Below are positions 1 through 6,757 of a DNA stretch of 8,591 nucleotides, piece by piece. Positions within the stretch are counted from its first letter, which is position 1. Each line of letters opens with the position of its first letter. Made by a program: the position numbers and the translations under genes. Source of the stretch: Scatomorpha sp964535405. GTDB lineage: Bacteria > Bacillota > Clostridia > Oscillospirales > Oscillospiraceae. Location: assembly GCA_964535405.1 (NCBI GenBank), contig CAZHUG010000076.1, positions 1 through 8,591 of the forward strand, read 5' to 3'. Below the pieces are notes generated by a model. That model searched no databases and was not told where the DNA came from. It saw only the letters and a list, made by a program, of their open reading frames with translations.

Positions 1-1035
1 CCGATGAACCCCGCTTCCCGCGCCTATCCTGCCGAGTTCATTCAGACCGGCGTCTCCACGATTGACGGACTGAATACTCTGGTCAGGGGCCAGAAGCTGC
101 CCATATTTTCCGGCTCCGGACTTCCCCACGCGGCACTGGCGGCTCAGATCGCCCGTCAGGCGAAGGTCCTGGGCACAAACGAAAACTTCGCGGTCGTTTT
201 TGCCGCGATTGGCATTACCTTTGAAGAGTCCGAGTACTTCATTCAAGATTTCCGCCGCACCGGCGCAATTGACCGTACCGTGGTTTTCACAAACCTGGCA
301 AACGACCCCGCTGTTGAGCGTATCGCCACCCCGCGCATGGCTCTGACGGCAGCCGAGTATCTGGCGTTCGAGAAGGATATGCACGTTCTGGTTATCCTGA
401 CCGATATCACAAACTACGCCGAGGCTCTGCGTGAGGTCTCCGCCGCGAAGAAAGAGGTTCCCGGTCGCCGCGGCTACCCCGGCTATCTTTACACTGACCT
501 TGCGACTATGTATGAGCGCGCCGGACGTCGTCTGGGCAAGAATGGCTCCATCACCATGATACCCATCCTGACCATGCCTGAGGACGATAAGACCCATCCC
601 ATCCCCGACCTGACCGGCTATATCACTGAGGGCCAGATTATCCTCTCGCGTGAGCTGCACCGCAAGGGCATTGTGCCCCCTGTGGACGTTCTGCCCAGCC
701 TGTCCCGTCTCAAGGATAAGGGAATCGGCGATGGCAAGACCCGTGAGGATCACTCCGGCACCATGAACCAGCTTTTTGCCGCGTATGCACGCGGTAAGGA
801 CGCAAAGGAGCTCATGACCATCCTGGGCGAGGCGGCGCTGTCGGATGACGACAAGCTGTTCGCCAAGTTTGCCGAGGAGTTTGAGCGCCGCTATGTCAGC
901 CAGGGCAACAACGCCAACCGCTCCATCGAGGAGACCCTTGATCTCGGCTGGGAGCTGCTGCGTATACTGCCGAGAAGGGAGCTCAAGCGCATCAAGCCTG
1001 AGTTCATCGATAAATATATTCCCGAAGAAAAGTAA
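1..1035 (+). CDS. ntpB: V-type ATP synthase subunit B, 5'-truncated by window edge
   Basis: This is the non-catalytic nucleotide-binding subunit of the V1 head of a prokaryotic V-type (A/V) ATPase, which couples ATP to H+ or Na+ transport at the cytoplasmic membrane. The reading frame is open from base 1 (first codon Pro), so the ATG at 4 is an internal Met and not the start. The family is about 460 residues; 344 codons are present, so roughly 115 N-terminal residues lie outside the window. Visible signatures, counted from the Met at base 4, are FIQTGVSTIDGLNTLVRGQK near residues 12-31, FSGSGLPH near 35-42 and PSLSRL at 231-236. Arg235 in PSLSRL lies in the region known to carry the subunit-B arginine that reaches the catalytic site in subunit A. 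There is no Walker A GKT, as expected for B. Subunit D follows after 12 bp, matching the usual A-B-D operon order. Also named atpB or vatB. Confidence 0.97.
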   Translation, partial: PMNPASRAYPAEFIQTGVSTIDGLNTLVRGQKLPIFSGSGLPHAALAAQIARQAKVLGTNENFAVVFAAIGITFEESEYFIQDFRRTGAIDRTVVFTNLANDPAVERIATPRMALTAAEYLAFEKDMHVLVILTDITNYAEALREVSAAKKEVPGRRGYPGYLYTDLATMYERAGRRLGKNGSITMIPILTMPEDDKTHPIPDLTGYITEGQIILSRELHRKGIVPPVDVLPSLSRLKDKGIGDGKTREDHSGTMNQLFAAYARGKDAKELMTILGEAALSDDDKLFAKFAEEFERRYVSQGNNANRSIEETLDLGWELLRILPRRELKRIKPEFIDKYIPEEK

Positions 1036-1044
1036 GGCGGTGAT
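1034..1044 (+). promoter_or_regulatory. Strong ribosome binding site for subunit D
   Basis: AAGGCGGTGAT matches the full anti-Shine-Dalgarno complement AAGGAGGTGAT at 10 of 11 bases. It overlaps the stop codon of subunit B, and its core lies 7 nt before the ATG at 1048. This fixes the start of subunit D and suggests tight translational linkage between B and D. Confidence 0.8.
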
Positions 1045-1047
1045 ATA

Positions 1048-1698
1048 ATGCCTAGTGCCGCAGTAACGCCGACCAGGATGGTCCTAAACCAGCTCAAAGG
1101 CAGACTCAAGACCGCCAGACGCGGGCATAAGCTCCTAAAGGATAAGCGCGACGAGCTGATGCGCCAGTTTATGGAGGTAGTTCGCCGCAATAAGGAGCTG
1201 CGTACCAGGGTGGAGGAAGGGCTCACAGGAGCTTTCGCATCACTGACGGTTGCAAGTACCATAATGTCCCCTGAGATGCTCGAGCAGGCTCTGCTGTACC
1301 CGCGCCAAAGCGTGGAGCTTGGTATGAAGTTCAAAAACGTCATGAGTGTCAACGTTCCGGTCTATGATTTCCACACTAAAAACAGCGATCCGTCTGAGAT
1401 ATATCCCTACGGTTTTGCGCAGACCTCCGGCGAGCTGGACGATGCGCTTGAGCGGCTGGCCAAAGTGTTTGAGGAGATGCTGGAGCTTGCACAGGTCGAA
1501 AAAACCATGCAGCTTCTCGCGGAGGAGATCGAAAAGACCCGCCGCCGCGTCAACGCTCTGGAGTATGTCATGATCCCGGATCTGACCGAAAACATCCGCT
1601 ATATAGCGATGAAGCTTGAGGAGAACGAAAACTCCACTAAGGTTCGCCTGCTTAAGGTCAAGGACATGGTTCTTGCCAAGGCCCACGACTTTAAGTGA
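1048..1698 (+). CDS. ntpD: V-type ATP synthase subunit D (central stalk)
   Basis: Subunit D is the long helical rotor shaft of the V1 sector. It carries rotation between the A3B3 head and the membrane ring. The 216 residues agree with the family's usual 200-220. The N-terminus reads PTRMVLNQLKGRLKTARRGH (residues 8-27), followed by LLKDKRDELMRQF, which is the hallmark N-terminal coiled-coil helix. A second long charged helix spans about residues 125-205 (with EKTRRRVNALEYVMIPDL), as expected for the antiparallel coiled coil. The start ATG has a near-perfect ribosome binding site. It is the last gene of its operon here: a strong terminator begins 11 bp after the stop. Also named atpD or vatD. 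Confidence 0.97.
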   Translation: MPSAAVTPTRMVLNQLKGRLKTARRGHKLLKDKRDELMRQFMEVVRRNKELRTRVEEGLTGAFASLTVASTIMSPEMLEQALLYPRQSVELGMKFKNVMSVNVPVYDFHTKNSDPSEIYPYGFAQTSGELDDALERLAKVFEEMLELAQVEKTMQLLAEEIEKTRRRVNALEYVMIPDLTENIRYIAMKLEENENSTKVRLLKVKDMVLAKAHDFK

Positions 1699-1708
1699 CA
1701 AAGTGATC

Positions 1709-1750
1709 AAAGAAAAATAGACCCGCAGTAAAGCGGGTCTATTTTTCTTT
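1709..1750. terminator. Bidirectional intrinsic terminator between convergent genes
   Basis: A perfect inverted repeat has arms of 18 nt (1709-1726 and 1733-1750) around the 6-nt loop AGTAAA. The inner part, AGACCCGC paired with GCGGGTCT, is the GC-rich stem, and the outer parts are an A-rich run on the left and a T-rich run on the right. Both strands therefore read stem-loop followed by a U-tract, so one element can end the V-ATPase transcript from the left and the nucleotidyltransferase transcript from the right. The right arm shares its last base with the stop codon of the minus-strand gene. Confidence 0.93.
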
Positions 1751-2781
1751 TAGCTCTCAAGCTCTCTTGCGAGTGTCTCTGCCGCCTGAGCAAGCTTCTG
1801 CGAGAACTCCTCGTCGGAGGACGCGGCCTCAATAATGAGGGCGCTCTCGTCGGCTGAGGGCGACACCCGCAGTGCGCAGTTTTGGGAGCGTATAACGACA
1901 CCGTCGTCGAGTGCGGCGCCTGCCTCCATCATTTGCGCGCTCAATTCGCGCATGAGTCGCGCACGGTTTGCACAGGGCATTTTGCGCTTTGCACAGGACC
2001 TGCCTTCGAGAGGCTGACGCTTGGGTGTCACGCCCTCGTGCCGGGGCTCGTCCGGTTTCTCGTCGAGCTTCAATTTGCCGTCGAGCGCATCCAGACAGCA
2101 ACGGTGATAGGCCCTGGGCGTTCCAATGTCGCACCAGTAGCCCGGCATTGCCACGCCGCGAATTTGCTCGCCGCGCTCCATGAGCAGCGGGAACAGATCC
2201 TTTGCGAAGTCGAAAGGTTCATTTTCGGGAACATATGCCATCGCGCGCGGTGAGATGACATAGATGCCCGTGTTCACAAGATCCGTGACAACCCGCTCCC
2301 AATTGGGTTTTTCGATAAAGCCTCGAACCGCGCCGGAGCTGTCCGGAACGACGCAGCCATAGCGCAGAGGCTCATCGTCCTCATACAGTGCCATCGTGAC
2401 CGCAGCGCCGGAAGCTTCGTGATCGGATATGAGCTCACGCAGGTCAAAGTCACATGCTGCGTCGCCGCTCATGACGAGGAAATCCTCGTCACCTACAAAG
2501 TCCATGCAATTTTTGACGCCTCCGGCAGTGCCGAGAGGCGTCTCCTCGATGCGCCAACGAAGGGTCACACCAAAGTTTTCGCCGTCGCCAAAATGAGCGA
2601 GGATAGGCGCGGGATTAAACCTAAGTGCAGCACAAATCTCGTCAATGCCGCATTTCTTGAGCAAATCGATGACACGCTCCATCAGGGGCTTGCCCAAAAG
2701 TGAAACCATGGGTTTAGGCAGATCACCGGTGACGCTCTTCAGACGCCGGCCCTCGCCGCCGGCCATAATTATAGCTTTCAT
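1750..2781 (-). CDS. Sugar-1-phosphate nucleotidyltransferase (ManC/GlmU-like N-domain) with a phosphomannomutase-like C-terminal remnant
   Basis: This probably makes an NDP-sugar from a sugar-1-phosphate and an NTP in the cytoplasm; the substrates cannot be fixed from sequence. Residues 1-235 are a complete NTP-transferase domain: GGEGRRL (8-14), PKPM (22-25), ETPLGTAGG (80-88), GDAACDFDL (106-114), EKP with Lys158, NTG (171-173) and GYWCDIGTP (214-222) with the likely second metal Asp218. The wording GDxxxDFDL, FIEKPNW and DFAKDLFPLL is typical of the roughly 800-residue nucleotidyltransferase-phosphomannomutase fusions of Clostridia and cyanobacteria. After a low-complexity linker (about 236-266), residues 268-343 (PCANRARLMREL, DDGVVIRSQNCALRVSPSAD) resemble only the last domain of that mutase. 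The beta-helix and mutase catalytic domains are absent. The ATG is the only start: an in-frame stop lies 12 nt upstream, and there is no clear Shine-Dalgarno. The gene is monocistronic here, convergent with the V-ATPase genes and divergent from gdpP. Confidence 0.85.
   Translation of the reverse strand: MKAIIMAGGEGRRLKSVTGDLPKPMVSLLGKPLMERVIDLLKKCGIDEICAALRFNPAPILAHFGDGENFGVTLRWRIEETPLGTAGGVKNCMDFVGDEDFLVMSGDAACDFDLRELISDHEASGAAVTMALYEDDEPLRYGCVVPDSSGAVRGFIEKPNWERVVTDLVNTGIYVISPRAMAYVPENEPFDFAKDLFPLLMERGEQIRGVAMPGYWCDIGTPRAYHRCCLDALDGKLKLDEKPDEPRHEGVTPKRQPLEGRSCAKRKMPCANRARLMRELSAQMMEAGAALDDGVVIRSQNCALRVSPSADESALIIEAASSDEEFSQKLAQAAETLARELES
1967..1997. repeat. Short in-frame direct repeat at the domain junction
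   Basis: TTTGCACAGG occurs at 1967-1976 and again at 1988-1997, a 21-bp period equal to seven codons. On the coding (minus) strand it encodes the related pieces SCAKR and PCANR. It lies where the linker of the nucleotidyltransferase meets its mutase-like tail. Confidence 0.6.
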
Positions 2782-2790
2782 GTCTTTATT

Positions 2791-2823
2791 ATTTTACAAA
2801 CGGCCGGTTTTATGTGTTGTCAA
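2791..2823 (-). promoter_or_regulatory. Weak candidate promoter for the minus-strand nucleotidyltransferase
   Basis: A perfect TTGACA lies on the minus strand (2823 down to 2818). The best -10-like hexamer, TAAAAT (2796 down to 2791), is 21 bp away, longer than the usual 16-18 bp; the hexamer at 17 bp is poor (TTTGTA). If used, the transcript would begin only a few bases before the ATG at 2781. No better promoter is visible for this gene. Confidence 0.25.
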
Positions 2824-2845
2824 GCTTGGCCATTTTTGGTATAAT
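2817..2845 (+). promoter_or_regulatory. Near-consensus sigma-A promoter for the gdpP cluster
   Basis: The -35 TTGTCA (2817-2822) and the -10 TATAAT (2840-2845) are separated by exactly 17 bp. A TG one base upstream of the -10 (2837-2838) makes it an extended -10. The predicted start is near 2852, giving a leader of about 57 nt before the TTG start at 2909. I see no riboswitch or attenuator fold in that leader. This is the only strong promoter seen ahead of the five plus-strand genes. Confidence 0.85.
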
Positions 2846-2893
2846 ATCATATTACAAATGTGGAGCGTTTTTTGCAAAGACTAGATACACAGC

Positions 2894-2899
2894 GGGGAG
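2894..2899 (+). promoter_or_regulatory. Ribosome binding site that supports the TTG start of gdpP
   Basis: GGGGAG lies 9 nt upstream of the TTG at 2909. The frame has a TAG stop at 2882-2884, no ATG or GTG between that stop and 2909, and no Met until residue 87, inside the PAS region. The TTG is therefore the only start that keeps the membrane segments. Confidence 0.7.
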
Positions 2900-2908
2900 T
2901 GGTGTTAT

Positions 2909-4915
2909 TTGAACAAGAAAATACAGAGATTGGTGGAGCCGGACATAAGATTATATCTGTTTTTTCTTGTAGCCTTCGCCGCCGCATCACTTTTTGCGAG
3001 ACAATATATCCTTGCAGCAATTGAGGGAGGAGTTATCCTCCTTCTAATCATACTGTCGCTTTTTTCGGCCCGGCGCAAGCGCCGCGACCTCGTAGAGTAT
3101 ATCGAATCGGTGACCTACGACGCGGATACCGCAAAGAATAACACCCTGCTCAACTTTCCCCTGCCGATGGCAGTTTTTTCACTCAACGACTCGCGAGTCG
3201 TTTGGGCAAATCAGAATTTTTTTGATATGTGCGGCGTGTCCGGCTCGCGATTTGAGGCGAGACTAAACGAGCTTGTTCCGGAGTTTAACAGCAAGTGGCT
3301 GCTGGAGGGCAAAGCCCAGCATCCGGGCCTGCTTGAGATAGATGGACAAAAATACCAGATCCACGGCAACATCATCCGCCCTTCTGGAGATGGGGATGAA
3401 AGCAAACGTGAGCACGGCTATATGGGCATCGCCTACTGGGTGGATGTGACGGAGTATGACGAGATCCGAATAAAATATGAACAGTCCCGACCCGTGATCG
3501 CCACTGTCGTCATCGACAACTACGATGAGATGATTCGCAACCAGCCGGACAGAGTGAAAAACGAGCTGCGCGACATGGTCGAGGATCGTATAGTGCAGTG
3601 GTGCGACGGCAAGGATGCGTTCTTCCGCCGCTATAACCGCGACAGGTATATTTTTATTTTTGAAGAGCGCTGGCTGCAGGCCATGAAGGACGAAAAATTT
3701 ACGCTCCTGGCGAAGGTTCACGAGGTCGTAAGTCCCTCGGGCATACACGCAACGGTGAGCCTTGGTCTGGGCTATGATGGCTCGGGTTTTGAAGAAAACT
3801 TCCAGTTTTCCACTCTGGCGACAGAGATGGCGCTTTCTCGCGGCGGCGATCAGGCCGTTGTCAAAAACCGCTTTAATTTCGAATTTTTCGGTGGCCGCGG
3901 AAACGAGGTCGAGACCCGTACCAAGGTCAAATCCCGCGTCATGGCAAATGCTCTGGCGGAGCTTATAGCCGATTCATCCCGTGTTTTTGTGATGGGGCAT
4001 AAATATTCCGACCTCGACTGCGTCGGCGCGGCTGCTGCCGTGTGCTGCATCGCGAGGAAAAAGGGCAAGCACTGCCGGATCGTGCTGGATCAAAACAACA
4101 CATCCGCCGGCCTTCTGATTGACAGACTTGACCGTGAGCCGGAGTATAAAAACGTGTTTATAAGCCCTCAGGAGGCCATGCTTCAGGCTGACAACCGCAC
4201 CCTGCTTGTGGTCGTGGATACAAACCGCCCCGAGCAGGTCGAGGATCGCAGTCTGCTTGAGACCTGCAACCGCGTTGCGGTCATTGACCACCACCGCCGT
4301 GCCGCGACATATATTCAAAATGCGGATCTTGCCTTTCACGAGCCGTTTGCGTCCTCGGTCTGTGAGCTTATGAGCGAGGTTTTGCAGGAGCTTGTTGACA
4401 CGGATGATATACTTCGCTGTGAGGCGGAAGCCATGCTGTCCGGCATAGTTATGGACACGAAAAACTTCACAATCCGCACGGGCGAACGCACCTTTGACGC
4501 GGCTGCATTTCTGCGCCGGGCGGGTGCGGACACTACAGAGGTCAAGCGCCTTTTGCAAAACGACATGGAGGACACTGTCGCCCGCTATAAAATCCTTCAG
4601 GGCACTCAGCTCTACCGCGGTAATATCGCCATTGCCGTGCCGGATGAGCCACAGGACAGGGTCGTCGTGGCGCAGGCTGCGGATGAGCTTCTGAACATCT
4701 CCGGCATCGAGGTATCTTTCGTAGTATGTCCCAATTCCGACGGTGGTGTGAACATCTCCGCCCGTTCGATTGGCGACATAAACGCGCAGATGATAATGGA
4801 AAAACTGGGCGGCGGCGGGAACCGCAGCGCAGCAGCAGTGCAAATAGACAACATTCCGATCCGGGACGCCGTGAATCGCCTGTTTGAGGCGATTGACGAG
4901 TACCTGGATGGCTGA
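2909..4915 (+). CDS. gdpP: Cyclic-di-AMP phosphodiesterase GdpP (YybT family)
   Basis: GdpP is a membrane-anchored DHH/DHHA1 enzyme that hydrolyses c-di-AMP to pApA and so controls osmotic balance, wall stress and beta-lactam tolerance in Firmicutes. Its 668 residues fit the family's 650-660. The order is two membrane helices (about 14-32 and 33-53), a PAS-like domain (about 78-185), a degenerate GGDEF domain (about 195-335, with RGGDQ at 311-315 in place of GGDEF), then DHH and DHHA1 domains. Metal ligands are visible: GHKYSDLD (His364, Asp368, Asp370), Asp437 in VVDTN, Asp460-His461-His462 in the DHH motif and Asp516 in VMDTKNF. The DHHA1 glycine motif reads GGGGN (634-638), with Asn where many homologues have His. 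It starts at TTG with a good ribosome site and is the first gene of the cluster, 21 bp before rplI, an arrangement also found in B. subtilis. Confidence 0.97.
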   Translation: MNKKIQRLVEPDIRLYLFFLVAFAAASLFARQYILAAIEGGVILLLIILSLFSARRKRRDLVEYIESVTYDADTAKNNTLLNFPLPMAVFSLNDSRVVWANQNFFDMCGVSGSRFEARLNELVPEFNSKWLLEGKAQHPGLLEIDGQKYQIHGNIIRPSGDGDESKREHGYMGIAYWVDVTEYDEIRIKYEQSRPVIATVVIDNYDEMIRNQPDRVKNELRDMVEDRIVQWCDGKDAFFRRYNRDRYIFIFEERWLQAMKDEKFTLLAKVHEVVSPSGIHATVSLGLGYDGSGFEENFQFSTLATEMALSRGGDQAVVKNRFNFEFFGGRGNEVETRTKVKSRVMANALAELIADSSRVFVMGHKYSDLDCVGAAAAVCCIARKKGKHCRIVLDQNNTSAGLLIDRLDREPEYKNVFISPQEAMLQADNRTLLVVVDTNRPEQVEDRSLLETCNRVAVIDHHRRAATYIQNADLAFHEPFASSVCELMSEVLQELVDTDDILRCEAEAMLSGIVMDTKNFTIRTGERTFDAAAFLRRAGADTTEVKRLLQNDMEDTVARYKILQGTQLYRGNIAIAVPDEPQDRVVVAQAADELLNISGIEVSFVVCPNSDGGVNISARSIGDINAQMIMEKLGGGGNRSAAAVQIDNIPIRDAVNRLFEAIDEYLDG

Positions 4916-4936
4916 CAGACTGGAAGGAGAACGAAC

Positions 4937-5386
4937 ATGAAGGTAATCTTTAACACTGATGTAAAGGGACAGGGCAAGAAGGGCGAGCTTAAAGAGGTTT
5001 CCGACGGCTACGCGCGCAACTATCTGCTGCCGCGCAAGCTGGCGGCTGAGGCAACCGCAGATGCGCTCAATGCCATTAAACTCAAGGAAAAAGCGCTTGC
5101 CAAGCAGCGCGCCGAGGATAAGGCCAGAGCCGAGGAAAATGCAAAGCGCCTGGCAGAGGTCGTTGTGCACATTTCTGCGAAGTCCGGACAGGGCGGCAGG
5201 CTTTTCGGCGCCGTCACCAGCCAGGAGATATCCGACAGCCTTAAAGGGCAGCACGATATCGACATCGAGAAGAATAAAATCGTGCAGACTGAGCCCATAA
5301 AGACCTTCGGCAACTTTGAAATCAGGGCCAAGCTGGGTCATGAGGTCAATGGCGTGATAAATGTGCTCGTAACAGAGCAGAAGTAA
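4937..5386 (+). CDS. rplI: 50S ribosomal protein L9
   Basis: L9 is the extended two-domain protein at the base of the L1 stalk; it binds 23S rRNA and helps frame maintenance. The 149 residues match the family length. The N-terminal domain carries the signature GKKGELKEVSDGYARNYLLP (about residues 13-32). It is followed by a long charged connecting helix (about 40-75, rich in Ala, Lys and Glu) and a C-terminal domain containing GGRLFGAVTSQEI and GVINVLV near the end. The ribosome site AGGAGA (4925-4930) sits 6 nt before the ATG. It lies 21 bp after gdpP and 24 bp before dnaB, so it is very probably cotranscribed with both. Confidence 0.98.
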   Translation: MKVIFNTDVKGQGKKGELKEVSDGYARNYLLPRKLAAEATADALNAIKLKEKALAKQRAEDKARAEENAKRLAEVVVHISAKSGQGGRLFGAVTSQEISDSLKGQHDIDIEKNKIVQTEPIKTFGNFEIRAKLGHEVNGVINVLVTEQK

Positions 5387-5410
5387 TATAATAGCCAAAG
5401 GAGCTTTTAC

Positions 5411-6757
5411 ATGAACGAGCTGCTGGGCAGGCAGGTGCCGCATTCGGCACCTGCGGAGCAGGCGATATTGGGCTCAATGCTCATTGATCCGAGCTGCATA
5501 ACAGAGGTTATCGACAAGGTGAAGTCAGCCGACTTCTATATAAGCGCGAACCGCGAAATTTTCGACACGATTTTTGGCATGTTTTCCTACGGCCAAACGA
5601 TTGACCCCGTGACGGTTCTGGATCAGATGAAGGTGCTCGGAGTGTATCATCAGGATAGCTCCCAGCAATATATTCTTGAGCTGATGCAGATAACTCCCAC
5701 GGCGGCAAACGTGCTGGAATACGCGGCGATTGTGCGTGACCGCGCACTGCTGCGCAATCTGGTTGTGGCGGCTGATGAGATAAGCGCCATGGTCTATGAG
5801 GGCTCAGGTCAGGCTGAGACCATGCTTGAGGCGGCTGAGCGCAAGATATATGCCCTGCGTAAGGACAGAACCGTGGGCGGGCTGCTGCCTGTGTCGCAGG
5901 TGATTCAGAATGTATATGGCATGATTTCGGAAGCTGCGGCGTCTGACAGCAGCATACCGGGTCTGACAACGGGCATGGAGGATCTCGACAAGACCATTTT
6001 GGGTCTGAGCGGTGGCGACCTCGTGCTTGTGGCGTCCCGGCCCGGTATGGGTAAAACCAGTATTGCACTGAATATTGCCCTGCATGTCGGTAAAACCTCA
6101 AATAAAACGGTTGCGGTTTTTTCGCTGGAAATGGCCAGGGAGCAGCTTGCCATCCGCCTTCTCGCATGCCAGGGCGTTATCGACAGCCAAAAGCTGCAGA
6201 CAGGCCGGCTCAATCAAGAGGAATGGAAGCGTGTAAACTCTGCGGCGACAGTCATCAGCGCCACGGATATACGGATAGATGACAACCCGACCCTCACGGT
6301 TGCTGACATGAACGCACAGTGCCGCAGACTCAATAATTTGGGTCTGGTGGTCATAGACTATCTGCAGCTTATGCAGTCAGCCGGCAGCGGCAGCTCCTAT
6401 GCAAACGAGAGCCGCACACAGGCGGTATCCGACATCAGCCGAATGCTGAAGATCATGGCCAAGGAGCTGAACATTCCGGTTCTGTGCCTGTCGCAGCTGT
6501 CACGCGCCAACGAAGCGAGACAGGACAAGCGTCCCATGCTCTCCGACCTTCGTGAATCCGGCGCAATTGAGCAGGATGCCGACGTTGTCATCGGCCTGTA
6601 TCGCGAGGGCTACTATGACAAGGAGTGCCAAAGCCCGAACCTGGCCGAGGCGATCATCCTCAAGAACCGCCACGGCGAGACGGGCAAGCTGGAAATGATG
6701 TGGCTGCCTGAGTACACGACCTTCGCGTCTGTCGAGAAACGTCATGTCGAGGAATGA
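5411..6757 (+). CDS. dnaB: Replicative DNA helicase DnaB (DnaC in Bacillus naming)
   Basis: This is the hexameric 5'-3' helicase that opens the replication fork and interacts with primase. The 448 residues match the family. The N-terminal DnaB domain begins near residue 7 (PHSAPAEQAILGSMLIDP) and runs to about 110. The RecA-like motor domain starts near 175. The Walker A motif is SRPGMGKTS with Lys215 and Thr216, and the Walker B motif is LVVIDYLQLM with Asp316. SQLSRANEARQDKRPMLSDL and DLRESGAIEQDADV are the conserved later motifs, and KNRHGETG holds the probable arginine finger Arg420. No intein interrupts the gene, although this family often hosts them. The ribosome site AAAGGAG (5397-5403) is 7 nt before the ATG. 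Its 3' end overlaps tilS by 14 bp. Confidence 0.98.
   Translation: MNELLGRQVPHSAPAEQAILGSMLIDPSCITEVIDKVKSADFYISANREIFDTIFGMFSYGQTIDPVTVLDQMKVLGVYHQDSSQQYILELMQITPTAANVLEYAAIVRDRALLRNLVVAADEISAMVYEGSGQAETMLEAAERKIYALRKDRTVGGLLPVSQVIQNVYGMISEAAASDSSIPGLTTGMEDLDKTILGLSGGDLVLVASRPGMGKTSIALNIALHVGKTSNKTVAVFSLEMAREQLAIRLLACQGVIDSQKLQTGRLNQEEWKRVNSAATVISATDIRIDDNPTLTVADMNAQCRRLNNLGLVVIDYLQLMQSAGSGSSYANESRTQAVSDISRMLKIMAKELNIPVLCLSQLSRANEARQDKRPMLSDLRESGAIEQDADVVIGLYREGYYDKECQSPNLAEAIILKNRHGETGKLEMMWLPEYTTFASVEKRHVEE

Noticed and set aside
4..6. ATG at base 4 as the start of subunit B
   Set aside because: The conserved subunit B sequence begins well before this point and the frame is open to the window edge, so this is an internal Met.
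1044..1049. TATAAT overlapping the subunit D start codon
   Set aside because: It is formed by the start codon and the ribosome-site spacer; a transcript from it would begin inside the gene.
1882..2253. Plus-strand frames of 60-123 residues opposite the nucleotidyltransferase
   Set aside because: They are shadow frames of a conserved gene, with no ribosome site or domain to support them.
2645..2884. 79-residue plus-strand frame running from antisense of the nucleotidyltransferase into the divergent gap
   Set aside because: It covers the gdpP promoter and the conserved N-terminus of the opposite gene, and its product resembles nothing known.
2852..2908. c-di-AMP riboswitch or attenuator in the gdpP leader
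   Set aside because: The leader is only about 57 nt, far too short for the ydaO-type fold, and has no terminator-like hairpin.
5387..5392. TATAAT just after the rplI stop as a dnaB promoter
   Set aside because: No -35-like hexamer occurs 16-18 bp upstream, and the 24-bp gap fits cotranscription from the gdpP promoter.
3974..5443. 489-residue open frame on the minus strand across gdpP and rplI
   Set aside because: It is antisense to two clearly conserved genes, has no recognisable domain, and long antisense frames are expected in GC-rich coding sequence.
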